From Eshraghiella sp964405265 (GTDB lineage: Bacteria; Bacillota; Clostridia; Lachnospirales; Lachnospiraceae), in assembly GCA_964405265.1 (NCBI GenBank), contig CAYONC010000015.1, forward strand, positions 1 to 31,010: 31,010 bases of DNA, in the 5' to 3' direction. The notes under the pieces were generated by a model. That model searched no databases. It saw only the letters and a program-made list of their open reading frames with translations, and had not been told where the DNA came from. Numbering within the stretch: position 1 is the first letter of the stretch; each line of letters starts with the position of its first letter. Below, piece after piece: positions 22,703-30,974 of the stretch. The translations under genes were made by a program, and so were the position numbers.

Positions 22703-23905
22703 ATGAAATATGTAATAATCCTTGGTGACGGGATGGCGGACGAACCGATAGAACAGCTTGGAGGAAAGACCATTCTTCAGGCAGCCTCAACACCTAATAT
22801 GGATGCACTTGCAGCCAAATCGGAGATAGGAATGGTTCATACCGTTCCGAATGGAATGGCTCCGGGCAGTGATACTGCAAATCTCTCAGTTCTGGGATAC
22901 GACCCTGAGGTATACTATTCGGGAAGATCACCGCTTGAAGCACTCAGTATAGGAGTTCCGATGAAGGATACGGATATTGCGTTAAGATGTAATATTGTGA
23001 CCGTATCAGAGCATGACTGTCCGTATGAAGAACAGAAAATTATTGATCACAGTTCAGGAGAAATATCAACCGAGGATTGCGGAATTCTGCTTGAAGCAGT
23101 CAGACAGGAACTTGAAAATGACAGATTCGGGTTTTATCTTGGGACAAGTTACAGACACTGCACCATATGGCATAACGGAAGAGTTGTACCTCTTACGCCT
23201 CCTCATGATGTACTGGGTGAAAAGGTTGGCGACAACCTTCCGTCAGAAACTGAGCTCAGGGAAATGATGAAAAAAAGCTACGATATCCTTAAAAATCATC
23301 CTCTTAATGTACAAAGAAAGGAAAAAGGACTTAATCCTGCCAATTCGTGCTGGTTCTGGGGTGCCGGAACGCGGCCTGCACTTACGTCATTTGAAGGTAA
23401 AACGGGGAAAAAAGGCGTCATGATATCAGCGGTTGACCTTTTGAAAGGAATAGCCGTTGGAGCAGGAATGGACAATATAGTGGTTCCGGGGGCTGACGGT
23501 ACATTGCATACCAATTATGAGGGCAAGGCAGAGGCAGCAGTTAACGCTTTATGCAATGAAGGCTATGATTTCGCATATATACATGTGGAAGCACCTGATG
23601 AGATGGGACATCAGGGAAGTATTGAACGAAAAATAAAAGCAGTAGAATACCTTGATACCCGTGTTATTAAGAATGTTGTTGAAGGACTCAGAGCTAACGG
23701 TGAGGATTTCAGACTGATAATTACGCCTGACCATCCTACGCCTGTAAGGCTGAGGACACATGTTGCAGAACCGGTACCTTATCTTCTGTATGACAGTACG
23801 GATGAACTGGAAAGAACATGGAAATATAATGAAGCTGATGCAGAAAAATCATGCAACTATATTGCAAACGGATGCAGACTTATTGACAAATTGTTTGAAA
23901 AGTAA
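22703..23905 (+). CDS. ApgM-like alkaline-phosphatase-superfamily protein, probable homoserine kinase
   Basis: By sequence this 400-residue protein belongs to the archaeal-type cofactor-independent phosphoglycerate mutase group: metal site GDGMAD (8-13), a serine-bearing segment APGSDTANLSVLGYDP (53-68), HVEAPDEMGHQG, and ITPDHPTPVRLRTH near the end. A branch of this group has been proposed to act as homoserine kinase in organisms without ThrB, partly because the genes lie beside hom. Here it sits exactly between hom (14 bp upstream) and lysC (50 bp downstream), which favours phosphorylation of homoserine over glycolysis. The substrate is therefore an inference from context; a mutase role remains possible. 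GGAGG precedes the ATG. Confidence 0.88.
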   Translation: MKYVIILGDGMADEPIEQLGGKTILQAASTPNMDALAAKSEIGMVHTVPNGMAPGSDTANLSVLGYDPEVYYSGRSPLEALSIGVPMKDTDIALRCNIVTVSEHDCPYEEQKIIDHSSGEISTEDCGILLEAVRQELENDRFGFYLGTSYRHCTIWHNGRVVPLTPPHDVLGEKVGDNLPSETELREMMKKSYDILKNHPLNVQRKEKGLNPANSCWFWGAGTRPALTSFEGKTGKKGVMISAVDLLKGIAVGAGMDNIVVPGADGTLHTNYEGKAEAAVNALCNEGYDFAYIHVEAPDEMGHQGSIERKIKAVEYLDTRVIKNVVEGLRANGEDFRLIITPDHPTPVRLRTHVAEPVPYLLYDSTDELERTWKYNEADAEKSCNYIANGCRLIDKLFEK

Positions 23906-23955
23906 TATAAATCTCATTAAGACTTTAAAAGACTGATACCAAAGGAGAAGAGACA

Positions 23956-25266
23956 ATGATTAAAGTGACTAAATTTGGCGGCAGCTCACTCGCCAGTGCA
24001 TCACAGTTCAGAAAGGTTGCAGACATTATTCTCGCAGATGATACAAGAAGATATGTCGTTCCGTCAGCGCCGGGTAAGCGTTTTCCGGAAGACGTGAAGG
24101 TTACGGATATGCTTTACTCATGCTATAAGGCGGCAGTTAAAGGACAGGATTTCGAACAGAAATTTAATGAAATTAAGGAGCGGTATAATGGCATAATTAA
24201 AGAGCTCGGACTCAATCTTTCGCTTGATGAGCAGTACGAAAGCATTAAGGCGGGATTTAAAGGCAGGGCAGGAAGAGATTATGCGGCATCACGCGGAGAA
24301 TATCTCAATGGTATTATTCTTGCAGAGTACATAGGATATGAGTTTATAGATGCAGCAGACCTGGTATTTTTCTATGAAGACGGAACATTTAATGCTGATA
24401 TGACCAACCAGGCCGTAAGAGACAGACTTGTTAATGTTGAAAGGGCGGTAATTCCGGGATTTTACGGTTCCACACCTAACGATACAATCAAGACATTTTC
24501 GAGAGGCGGTTCAGATATAACCGGTTCCATTGTGGCTGCTGCCGTTAAGGCGGATTTGTATGAAAACTGGACCGATGTTTCGGGCTTCCTTGTGGCAGAT
24601 CCAAGAATAGTGGATAGTCCTGCTGTCATTAATACGATAACATACAAGGAGCTCAGGGAATTGTCCTATATGGGAGCAACGGTACTTCATGAAGATGCAA
24701 TATTCCCTGTCCGCAAGGAAGGAATACCTATTAATATTAAGAATACCAATTCTCCTGAAGACCCGGGTACAATGATAGTCGAAAGTACGTCTAAAAAGCC
24801 GGAGCACATCATAACCGGAATTGCAGGCAAGAAAGGCTTTTCTGCCGTAAGAATAGAGAAGGATATGATGAATTCGGAAATAGGATTCGGACGCAAGGTT
24901 CTTGAACAGTTTGAAAAAAACGGATTGTCCTTTGAACATATGCCGTCCGGAATCGATACAATGACGGTTATCGTGCATCAGTCTGAATTTGAACCTAAGG
25001 AACAGGAGGTATTAGCCGGAATACACAGGAATACATCACCTGATTCCATAGATATTGAACCGGGACTCGCACTTATCGCTGTTGTGGGAAGAGCGATGAA
25101 GTCAGCTAAGGGAACGGCATTTAAGATTTTTGAAGCACTTGCAAAGTCCGAAGTTAATGTTAAAATGATTGACCAGGGTTCAAGTGAACTTAACATAATA
25201 ATAGGCGTTCTTGAAGATGAACTTGAACGTGCAATGAAAGCAATTTATAATGCATTTGTAAAATAA
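23956..25266 (+). CDS. lysC: Aspartate kinase
   Basis: Catalyses the first step from aspartate toward lysine, threonine and methionine. The 436-residue protein has the kinase opening VTKFGGSSLA (4-13), SRGGSDITGS (182-191), and WTDVSGFLVADPR. Two ACT domains follow from about residue 290 (ITGIAGKKGFSAVRIEK, then LIAVVGRAMKSAKGTAFKIF and MIDQGSSELNIIIGV), which normally bind lysine or threonine for feedback. The VPSAPGKRF segment is common in the monofunctional clostridial type. AAAGGAG lies about 9 bases before the ATG. A terminator 18 bp after the stop closes the operon that begins at secA. Confidence 0.96.
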   Translation: MIKVTKFGGSSLASASQFRKVADIILADDTRRYVVPSAPGKRFPEDVKVTDMLYSCYKAAVKGQDFEQKFNEIKERYNGIIKELGLNLSLDEQYESIKAGFKGRAGRDYAASRGEYLNGIILAEYIGYEFIDAADLVFFYEDGTFNADMTNQAVRDRLVNVERAVIPGFYGSTPNDTIKTFSRGGSDITGSIVAAAVKADLYENWTDVSGFLVADPRIVDSPAVINTITYKELRELSYMGATVLHEDAIFPVRKEGIPINIKNTNSPEDPGTMIVESTSKKPEHIITGIAGKKGFSAVRIEKDMMNSEIGFGRKVLEQFEKNGLSFEHMPSGIDTMTVIVHQSEFEPKEQEVLAGIHRNTSPDSIDIEPGLALIAVVGRAMKSAKGTAFKIFEALAKSEVNVKMIDQGSSELNIIIGVLEDELERAMKAIYNAFVK

Positions 25267-25283
25267 AAACTTATAACAGATTA

Positions 25284-25315
25284 AGGCAGATCCTGTGTGT
25301 AGGATTTGCCTTTTT
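25284..25315 (+). terminator. Terminator after lysC
   Basis: Arms AGGCAGATCCT (25284-25294) and 25301-25311 pair over 11 positions with one G-U, a loop GTGTGT, and then TTTT. Confidence 0.9.
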
Positions 25316-25334
25316 GCGCATTATGCTTTATAAT
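25306..25334 (+). promoter_or_regulatory. Promoter for the YcxB-tsa operon
   Basis: TTGCCT (25306-25311), 17 bases and TATAAT (25329-25334). The -35 box lies inside the right arm of the lysC terminator, so the two signals overlap. Confidence 0.55.
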
Positions 25335-25363
25335 ATGAAGAACCTTATTAATGGAGGCAAGAT

Positions 25364-25861
25364 ATGAGCGTAACGTTTGATGTGAATATGAATGTCCGTG
25401 AATTATATAAATTTTCGATGAATAATACATACCGTAAGCTTATGGGAGTATTGTGGATTATTTTCAGTATTGCAGTTGCCGTTGTTACGGTATTTACATG
25501 GGGAGATGTGGATATATCACGCTCCATTCTGCTGATATTCATGGCATCACTGTACACCGTGATTAACCCTGTGCTTATATGGTTCAGGGTCAGACGCCAG
25601 TTTAAGAATAATGAATCATTGAGGAATACCCTCACATATGTTATAGATGAAAAGGGCATAAGCGTATCACAGGGAGAGCTGACTGAAACGGCAGGCTGGG
25701 AAGAAGTATGGAAATCGGTAAGATACGGCAGCCAGATTGTGATATACATAACAACGGTACGGGCGTTTGTGTTTCCGGTGGATTGTATCGGGGATGGATA
25801 TGGTGACCTTGTTGAAATTTTGGAAAAAGGACTGGCAGACAGAAATCATGTCAGAAGGTAA
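25364..25861 (+). CDS. YcxB-like membrane protein of unknown function
   Basis: This 165-residue protein has two adjacent transmembrane helices (about 27-46 and 50-70) and a C-terminal cytoplasmic domain with the pattern YVIDEKGISVSQGELT followed by WEEVWKSVRY, then TVRAFVFPVDCIG. That arrangement matches YcxB-like proteins (a small PH-like fold behind two helices), which have no established function. GGAGG lies 7 bases before the ATG. tsaE starts 5 bases after its stop, so it heads the t6A operon, although nothing shows a functional link to tRNA modification. Confidence 0.75.
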   Translation: MSVTFDVNMNVRELYKFSMNNTYRKLMGVLWIIFSIAVAVVTVFTWGDVDISRSILLIFMASLYTVINPVLIWFRVRRQFKNNESLRNTLTYVIDEKGISVSQGELTETAGWEEVWKSVRYGSQIVIYITTVRAFVFPVDCIGDGYGDLVEILEKGLADRNHVRR

Positions 25862-25866
25862 TTAGT

Positions 25867-26298
25867 ATGATATATGAAACAGAATCGGCAGAAATGACAT
25901 ATGAGCTTGGACGCAGAACAGGTGAAACAGCTCAGGCAGGAGATGTAATATGCATGGAAGGCGATTTGGGAACCGGCAAGACGGTCTTTACTCAAGGATT
26001 TGCAGCAGGGCTGGGAATAACGGAGCCTGTCTGCAGTCCGACTTATACCATTGTTCAGGAATATCATGAAGGCAGACTTCCGATGTACCATTTTGACGTA
26101 TATAGGATAAGCGGCCCATGGGATATGGATGATATCGGCTATGAAGAATATTTTTACGGCGATGGTGTGTGTATGGTCGAGTGGGGCAGAATGATAGAAG
26201 AGCTTCTTCCGGAGAACACGGTTTTTATAAAAATAGAGAAGAATCCCGCCAAAGGCTTTGATTACAGAAAAATAACAATAGAACGTCACGGGAAATAG
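25867..26298 (+). CDS. tsaE: tRNA t6A modification ATPase TsaE
   Basis: ATPase needed to reset the TsaB-TsaD complex that installs threonylcarbamoyl-adenosine at position 37 of ANN-decoding tRNAs. The 143-residue product shows Walker A GDLGTGKT (32-39), a switch-like SPTYTIVQEY, HFDVYRI, and CMVEWGRM. Length is typical (about 145-155). AAGG lies about 7-8 bases before the ATG. tsaB follows after 10 bp and tsaD lies further down in the same operon. Confidence 0.95.
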   Translation: MIYETESAEMTYELGRRTGETAQAGDVICMEGDLGTGKTVFTQGFAAGLGITEPVCSPTYTIVQEYHEGRLPMYHFDVYRISGPWDMDDIGYEEYFYGDGVCMVEWGRMIEELLPENTVFIKIEKNPAKGFDYRKITIERHGK

Positions 26299-26308
26299 GA
26301 AGGGACAT

Positions 26309-27019
26309 ATGAAACTACTGGCAATAGAAGCATCCTCTCAGGTTGCATCGGCAGCAATACTGAATGATGACATAATTACGGCTGAATATACAGTTAACAA
26401 CAGAATTACCCACTCGGAAACACTGCTTCCGATGATTGATGAAATATGCAGAATGACTGAAACGGATACGCATACACTTGATGCAGTTGCCGTGTCCGGA
26501 GGACCGGGGTCTTTTACGGGACTCAGAATCGGTTCGGCAACTGCAAAGGGAATGGCTCTTGCACTCGGAATACCAATTGTGCATGTGCCTACACTGGAAG
26601 CAATGGCATATAATTTTTATATGTCGGATATGATAATCTGTCCTATAATGGATGCAAGAAGAGGACAGGTATATACAGGTATATATTCTTTTGAAAATGA
26701 ACATATGAACATACACATGGGAAGCAGTGCAATGCCGCTTGAAGAACTTATGAAAGAACTTGCGCGGGCAGGGAGAAAGACCGTTTTTTTAGGAGACGGA
26801 GTACCTGTATTCAGAGAAAAAATTGACGATATATATAATATAGAACATTATTATGCACCGGCAGGCATGAACAGACAGAAAGCATCATCAGTGGCTCTTT
26901 TGGGCAGGGTAATGTATGATGCCGGAAAGATAATTAATTCTGACGAACACGTGCCGGAATATCTGAGGATGTCCCAGGCAGAAAGAGAACGTGCAGAGAG
27001 AAAGACAGATGGAGAATAA
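26309..27019 (+). CDS. tsaB: tRNA t6A modification scaffold TsaB
   Basis: An inactive paralogue of TsaD that forms the TsaB-TsaD core for t6A synthesis. The 236-residue protein has the ASKHA-fold start KLLAIEASSQVASAAIL, NNRITHSETLLPMID, and the central VSGGPGSFTGLRIGSATAKGMA segments typical of the family. It lacks the metal-binding HxxxH of TsaD, as expected. AGGAAGGG precedes the ATG. The 3' end overlaps rimI by 11 bases. Confidence 0.95.
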   Translation: MKLLAIEASSQVASAAILNDDIITAEYTVNNRITHSETLLPMIDEICRMTETDTHTLDAVAVSGGPGSFTGLRIGSATAKGMALALGIPIVHVPTLEAMAYNFYMSDMIICPIMDARRGQVYTGIYSFENEHMNIHMGSSAMPLEELMKELARAGRKTVFLGDGVPVFREKIDDIYNIEHYYAPAGMNRQKASSVALLGRVMYDAGKIINSDEHVPEYLRMSQAERERAERKTDGE

Positions 27020-27479
27020 AATAATAACGATACGCAGAATGTATGCGGATGATGCACACAGGGCGGCGGAAATAGAAACAGCAGCCTTTTCGGAACCGTG
27101 GAAACAGCAGGATTTTGAAAAAGCTGCAGAAAGCGCGGAATATATATGCCTTGCGGCAGCAGACGGTGAAAATGTTGTTGCATATCTGAACTGTGTTACC
27201 GTATGTGACGAAGCAGACATTACCAATATAGCCGTAGCAGAAGAGTACAGACGGATGGGAATAGCGGATAAGCTGATAAAGGTTCTTATACGGCTGGCAG
27301 GAGAAAGAATGATTAAGATGATTTTTCTGGAAGTGAGGGAAAGCAATGAAGCGGCAATGCAGCTTTACTGCAAAAACGGATTTGTTCCGGTAGGAACCAG
27401 AAGGAATTTTTACCGTTTCCCGACAGAGAATGCAGTCGTAATGAAAAAAATGATATATAAAGAGGAAAATAAATGTTAG
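27009..27479 (+). CDS. rimI: Ribosomal protein S18 alanine N-acetyltransferase-like GNAT protein
   Basis: A 156-residue GNAT acetyltransferase. Its acetyl-CoA site reads DITNIAVAEEYRRMGIADKLIKV (split here over residues about 72-94), with the V-x2-x-x-R-x-x-G-x-A pattern, and a C-terminal FLEVRESNEAAMQLYCKNGF region typical of RimI. In bacteria rimI is commonly found between tsaB and tsaD, which supports the name; the target protein (S18 or another) is not provable from sequence. The start is ambiguous: ATG at 27009 overlaps tsaB and starts MENKIITIRRMY, while GTG at 26991 adds six residues. I prefer 27009 because the domain begins there. The end overlaps rnz by 7 bases. Confidence 0.9.
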   Translation: MENKIITIRRMYADDAHRAAEIETAAFSEPWKQQDFEKAAESAEYICLAAADGENVVAYLNCVTVCDEADITNIAVAEEYRRMGIADKLIKVLIRLAGERMIKMIFLEVRESNEAAMQLYCKNGFVPVGTRRNFYRFPTENAVVMKKMIYKEENKC

Positions 27480-28384
27480 ATTTGTGTTTGCTTGGGACGG
27501 GAGGAATGTTACCGCTTCCAAAAAGATTTATTACATCACTGCTTGTAAGACATAACGGAAGCTCAATTCTGATAGACTGCGGTGAGGGAACTCAGGTTGC
27601 CATGAAAAGCGCAGGGTACAGTATGAATCCGGTGGATGTTATATGCATAACACATTTTCATGCAGACCACGTAAGCGGACTTCCGGGTTTTCTCCTGACA
27701 ATGGGTAATGCAGAGAGAAAAGAAGATTTGCTTATAATCGGACCGAAAGGCATAGGAAAGGTTGTTAATTCATTAAGGGTTATTGTGCCTGAGCTGCCTT
27801 TTAAAATCGTATTCAGAGAGCTTGAAAAAGAAAAAGAAACAATAGAATATAAAGGCTGCCATATAGATGCCTTTATGGTAAAACACAGGGTGACCTGCTA
27901 CGGATACAGTATAAGAGTGGAACGCCGCGGAAAATTTAATCCTGATGCGGCAAAAGAAAAAAATATCCCTTTGAAGTACTGGAGAGAACTCCAGCAGGGA
28001 AATACCATACATGCGGAAGATGCCGTATATACCCCTGACATGGTAATGGGACCGGACAGAAAAGGGATAAAAATTACATATTGTACCGATTCAAGACCAA
28101 TACCTGTAATATCGGAAGCAGCAGCTCATGCAGACCTGTTCATATGCGAAGGCATGTACGGTGAAGATGGCAAGGAAGCAAAAGCAAGGGAATACAGGCA
28201 TATGACAATGTATGAAGCGGCGGAACTCGCACGTAAGGCAGAAGTACGGGAACTGTGGCTTACACATTACAGTCCGTCCATGGCAAGACCGGATGAATAT
28301 ATTGAGAAGGTCAGAGCAATTTTTCCTGATTCAAAAACACCAAAGGACGGCTGGGTAAAAACGGTTAATTTTGAAGATGAATAA
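27473..28384 (+). CDS. rnz: Ribonuclease Z
   Basis: A zinc beta-lactamase-fold nuclease that cuts the 3' trailer from tRNA precursors, mainly those lacking encoded CCA. The 303-residue protein has the metal motif HFHADH (61-66), the first strand LLGTGGMLP, LIDCGEGTQ at 34-42, KHRVTCYGY with another ligand histidine, TYCTDSRP, and a C-terminal THYSPS. Length matches bacterial short-form RNase Z (about 305). GAGG lies 9 bases before the ATG, inside the end of rimI. The sequence at the end of the tRNA-Ser in this window also lacks an encoded CCA, consistent with a need for this enzyme. Confidence 0.95.
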   Translation: MLDLCLLGTGGMLPLPKRFITSLLVRHNGSSILIDCGEGTQVAMKSAGYSMNPVDVICITHFHADHVSGLPGFLLTMGNAERKEDLLIIGPKGIGKVVNSLRVIVPELPFKIVFRELEKEKETIEYKGCHIDAFMVKHRVTCYGYSIRVERRGKFNPDAAKEKNIPLKYWRELQQGNTIHAEDAVYTPDMVMGPDRKGIKITYCTDSRPIPVISEAAAHADLFICEGMYGEDGKEAKAREYRHMTMYEAAELARKAEVRELWLTHYSPSMARPDEYIEKVRAIFPDSKTPKDGWVKTVNFEDE

Positions 28385-28400
28385 GAAAAGAGGTGCTGTC

Positions 28401-28994
28401 ATGAAGAAAATTACCGATAAAATAAAAAAACCGCTTTTGTTCATTATTTTGGGCGGACTGATAGTTGGATATTTCTTTTATCTTACAAACCGTAATAATG
28501 ATAACTCGGATAATATGGCGGAACAGACTCCGCTTTCACAGGTGCTGTCAAGGGATCTGGAGCTTAATTATCCCGGCACACCGAGAGGCGTGGTAATATA
28601 TTACAGTGACATACTTAAGGTACTGTATACGCTTGACGGCAAGAAGGACCACTCCGACATAGAAAACATGGCATACAAGCTGCGCGGTTTGTTTGATGAT
28701 GAATTGCTTGAACGTAATCCGGAAGAGACATACATAACGAATCTCATAAATGAAGTGACCGACTACAATTCACGAAAAAAGACGGTGGCGGATTATATCG
28801 TGGAGGGTAATTCCAATATTGAATTTATTACCGATAACGGAAAAGAGTATGCAAAAATTGATACGGCATACTTTGTCCATGAGGATAAAAATGTTGTGAA
28901 GACCATTGAATGTTTTACACTCCGCAAGGATTCCGACGGAAAATGGAAAATACTCTACTGGCAGCTTGGCAGCTCTAATGATATGGAAGGATAA
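28401..28994 (+). CDS. Membrane-anchored protein of unknown function
   Basis: A 197-residue protein with a basic start (KKITDKIKKP), one transmembrane segment (about 11-28), a short Asn/Asp linker, and then a soluble domain of about 160 residues outside the membrane by the positive-inside rule. The domain contains HSDIENMAYKLRGLFDDELLERN, TDYNSRKKTVADYI, and ends DGKWKILYWQLGSS, which resembles the last strand of nuclear-transport-factor-2-like folds. I do not recognise a family. RBS GAGG lies 8 bases before the ATG. It lies between rnz and tsaD (3 bp before tsaD) and is part of the operon; its role there is not evident. Confidence 0.75.
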   Translation: MKKITDKIKKPLLFIILGGLIVGYFFYLTNRNNDNSDNMAEQTPLSQVLSRDLELNYPGTPRGVVIYYSDILKVLYTLDGKKDHSDIENMAYKLRGLFDDELLERNPEETYITNLINEVTDYNSRKKTVADYIVEGNSNIEFITDNGKEYAKIDTAYFVHEDKNVVKTIECFTLRKDSDGKWKILYWQLGSSNDMEG

Positions 28995-28997
28995 AAT

Positions 28998-30017
28998 ATG
29001 GAAGACGTAATAATACTTGCAATAGAAAGCTCATGTGATGAAACATCAGCAGCAGTGGTTAAAAACGGAAGAACCGTTCTGTCCAATGTCATATCGTCAC
29101 AGATAGCACTTCATACCATTTACGGAGGAGTTGTGCCGGAAATAGCTTCCAGAAAACATATTGAGCAGATTAATCAGGTGATAAGGGAAGCTTTAAAAGA
29201 GGCAGCCGTTACATTTGATGATATAACGGCGATAGCCGTAACTTACGGACCCGGGCTTGTGGGGGCACTGCTTGTGGGGGTTGCAGAAGCTAAAGCGATG
29301 GCATTTGCACTAAACAAACCTCTTATAGGTGTGCATCATATTGAAGGACATATATCTGCCAATTATATAGAACATATTGAACTTGAACCGCCGTTCGGAT
29401 GTCTTGTTGTATCAGGAGGACATACTCATCTTGTTAATGTAAAAGGTTACGGCAGTTATGAAATTTTAGGCAGAACGAGGGATGATGCAGCAGGAGAAGC
29501 ATTCGATAAAGTCGCAAGGGCAATAGGACTGGGGTATCCGGGAGGTCCTAAAATTGATAAACTCGCAAAAGAGGGTAATCCTCATGCCATAGAGTTTCCG
29601 CGGGCAAAGGTGTCAGGTGCTGAATATGATTTCAGTTTCAGCGGAATAAAGTCTTCCGTATTAAATTATATAAATCACTGTGAAATGAAAAATGAAGAAG
29701 TTAACAAGGCTGATCTGGCTGCCTCATTTCAGAATGCCGTAGTGGAAGTGCTTGTATCGCATGGAATCCGCGCGGCGGAAGAATACGGATTCAGAAAAAT
29801 GGCGATAGCAGGAGGAGTGGCATCAAATTCGGCATTAAGAAAGAAAATGTCCGAAGCATGTCAGAAAAAAAACATAGAATTTTATTATCCGTCTCCGGTT
29901 CTGTGTACGGATAATGCTGCCATGATCGGAGCGGCAGCATATTATGAATATATAAATGGTTCAAGGGCATCATGGAATCTTAATGCCGTGCCGAATCTGA
30001 AACTTGGAGAAAGATGA
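28998..30017 (+). CDS. tsaD: tRNA threonylcarbamoyladenosine synthase TsaD
   Basis: The catalytic subunit that transfers the threonylcarbamoyl group to A37 of tRNA. The 339-residue protein has the ASKHA core start IILAIESSCDETSAAVV, the iron-binding HIEGH (114-118) with SGGHTHLV following, and a second ligand zone at the C-terminal VLCTDNAAMIG. Length is normal. Its stop overlaps the ispD ATG (ATGA). With tsaB and tsaE in the same operon, the window encodes three of the four t6A enzymes; the carbamoyl-AMP synthase TsaC/Sua5 is not here. Confidence 0.97.
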   Translation: MEDVIILAIESSCDETSAAVVKNGRTVLSNVISSQIALHTIYGGVVPEIASRKHIEQINQVIREALKEAAVTFDDITAIAVTYGPGLVGALLVGVAEAKAMAFALNKPLIGVHHIEGHISANYIEHIELEPPFGCLVVSGGHTHLVNVKGYGSYEILGRTRDDAAGEAFDKVARAIGLGYPGGPKIDKLAKEGNPHAIEFPRAKVSGAEYDFSFSGIKSSVLNYINHCEMKNEEVNKADLAASFQNAVVEVLVSHGIRAAEEYGFRKMAIAGGVASNSALRKKMSEACQKKNIEFYYPSPVLCTDNAAMIGAAAYYEYINGSRASWNLNAVPNLKLGER

Positions 30018-30733
30018 TGAAGAATACGGCAATAGTGCTTGCCGGAGGCTCAGGCAGCCGGATGAAGAGTGAAATACCAAAACAATATTTGGAAATAGAA
30101 GACAGGACTGTACTGTATTATTCATTGAAGCAGTTTCAGGACTGTTCCCTTATTGATGACATAATACTTGTTTCCGGAAGAGAATATATGGAATTCTGCA
30201 GAGACAGATATATAAAAGAACGTAATATCTCCAAGATAAAGTGTATTGTGGAAGGCGGAAGCGAGAGATATGAATCCGTAATGAAAGGACTTGAAGCAGC
30301 AGAAGAAGGATATGTGTTCATTCACGACGGGGCAAGACCGTGCATTACGGGGGAACTTATAACAAGAATCTGTGATGACGTAAAAAAGTATGATGCCGTA
30401 ATAACGGCGGTTCCATCCAAGGATACGGTAAAAATCGCAGATGAAGAAGGCTGCGTGTCATCCACGCCGGACAGAAGCAGGGTATGGATGGTACAGACGC
30501 CCCAGGCTTTTAAAACCGGACTTATAAAAAAAGCATATGACGGGTTGAAAAAGAACAGCGGCCATATAAACATAACGGATGATGCAATGCTCGTTGAAAT
30601 GTTTACGGATGCAAAAGTGCATATAACGAAAGGTGAATATACAAATATAAAGATAACAACGCCTGAAGATATGGCACTTGCAGAGATGTTTATAAAAAAG
30701 TTGAAAAAAACTAAAAATTGTGTTGACATATAA
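30014..30733 (+). CDS. ispD: 2-C-methyl-D-erythritol 4-phosphate cytidylyltransferase
   Basis: Joins CTP to methylerythritol phosphate in the non-mevalonate isoprenoid pathway. The 239-residue protein has the nucleotide-binding AGGSGSRMKSEIPKQYL, VSGREYME, FIHDGARPCI (the magnesium/CTP loop) and a late RVWMVQTPQAF with TDDAMLVE. The start is taken at 30014, overlapping the tsaD stop; an equally placed ATG at 30017 would drop one residue. It is the last gene of the operon. The promoter of the tRNA-Ser gene begins within its last codons. The other MEP genes are elsewhere, so it shares an operon with tRNA-modification genes by position only. Confidence 0.94.
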   Translation: MMKNTAIVLAGGSGSRMKSEIPKQYLEIEDRTVLYYSLKQFQDCSLIDDIILVSGREYMEFCRDRYIKERNISKIKCIVEGGSERYESVMKGLEAAEEGYVFIHDGARPCITGELITRICDDVKKYDAVITAVPSKDTVKIADEEGCVSSTPDRSRVWMVQTPQAFKTGLIKKAYDGLKKNSGHINITDDAMLVEMFTDAKVHITKGEYTNIKITTPEDMALAEMFIKKLKKTKNCVDI

Positions 30734-30751
30734 AATTCTTTATGTTAGTAT
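30723..30751 (+). promoter_or_regulatory. tRNA-Ser promoter overlapping the end of ispD
   Basis: TTGACA (30723-30728) lies in the last codons of ispD, followed by 17 bases and TAGTAT (30746-30751). The start would be near 30758, about 23 bases before the mature tRNA. Confidence 0.5.
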
Positions 30752-30780
30752 AACACTTGTCGCTGATGTGCGATACATAT

Positions 30781-30866
30781 GGAGAGGTACCGAAGTGGTC
30801 ATAACGGGGCGGTCTTGAAAACCGTTTGTCTTCACGGGCGCATGGGTTCGAATCCCATCCTCTCCG
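30781..30866 (+). tRNA. tRNA-Ser (anticodon UGA)
   Basis: A complete class II cloverleaf of 86 nt. Acceptor GGAGAGG (30781-30787) pairs with CCTCTCC (30859-30865) and the discriminator base is G30866. The anticodon stem and loop read CGGTCTTGAAAACCG, with TGA as the anticodon, decoding UCA-type serine codons. A long variable arm precedes the T-arm, which contains GGTTCGAATCC. No CCA is encoded at the 3' end, so CCA must be added after RNase Z processing. Confidence 0.97.
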
Positions 30867-30869
30867 CTT

Positions 30870-30899
30870 ATTAAAACCACTTTTAACAGTGGTTTTAAT
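30870..30899 (+). terminator. Possible weak terminator after tRNA-Ser
   Basis: Arms ATTAAAACCAC (30870-30880) and 30889-30899 pair perfectly over 11 bp, with an 8-base loop, but only a short T-stretch is present in the right arm itself and no T-run follows. Confidence 0.5.
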
Positions 30900-30917
30900 A
30901 TTCCGAAGCGGTCAGAA

Positions 30918-30974
30918 ATTTTTTAAAAAAACTTTTAAAAAGTTGTTGACAATGAAGATTCGGTATGATATATT
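30918..30974 (+). promoter_or_regulatory. Strong promoter with UP-like A/T tract at the window edge
   Basis: TTGACA (30946-30951), 17 bases and TATATT (30969-30974). Phased A/T runs lie upstream (30918-30945). Such layout is common before rRNA operons, but the downstream gene lies outside the window. Confidence 0.6.

Noticed and set aside
21442..23955. Riboswitch, T-box or attenuator before hom, the ApgM-like gene or lysC
   Set aside because: The intergenic gaps are only 14-50 bases with no hairpin-terminator structure.
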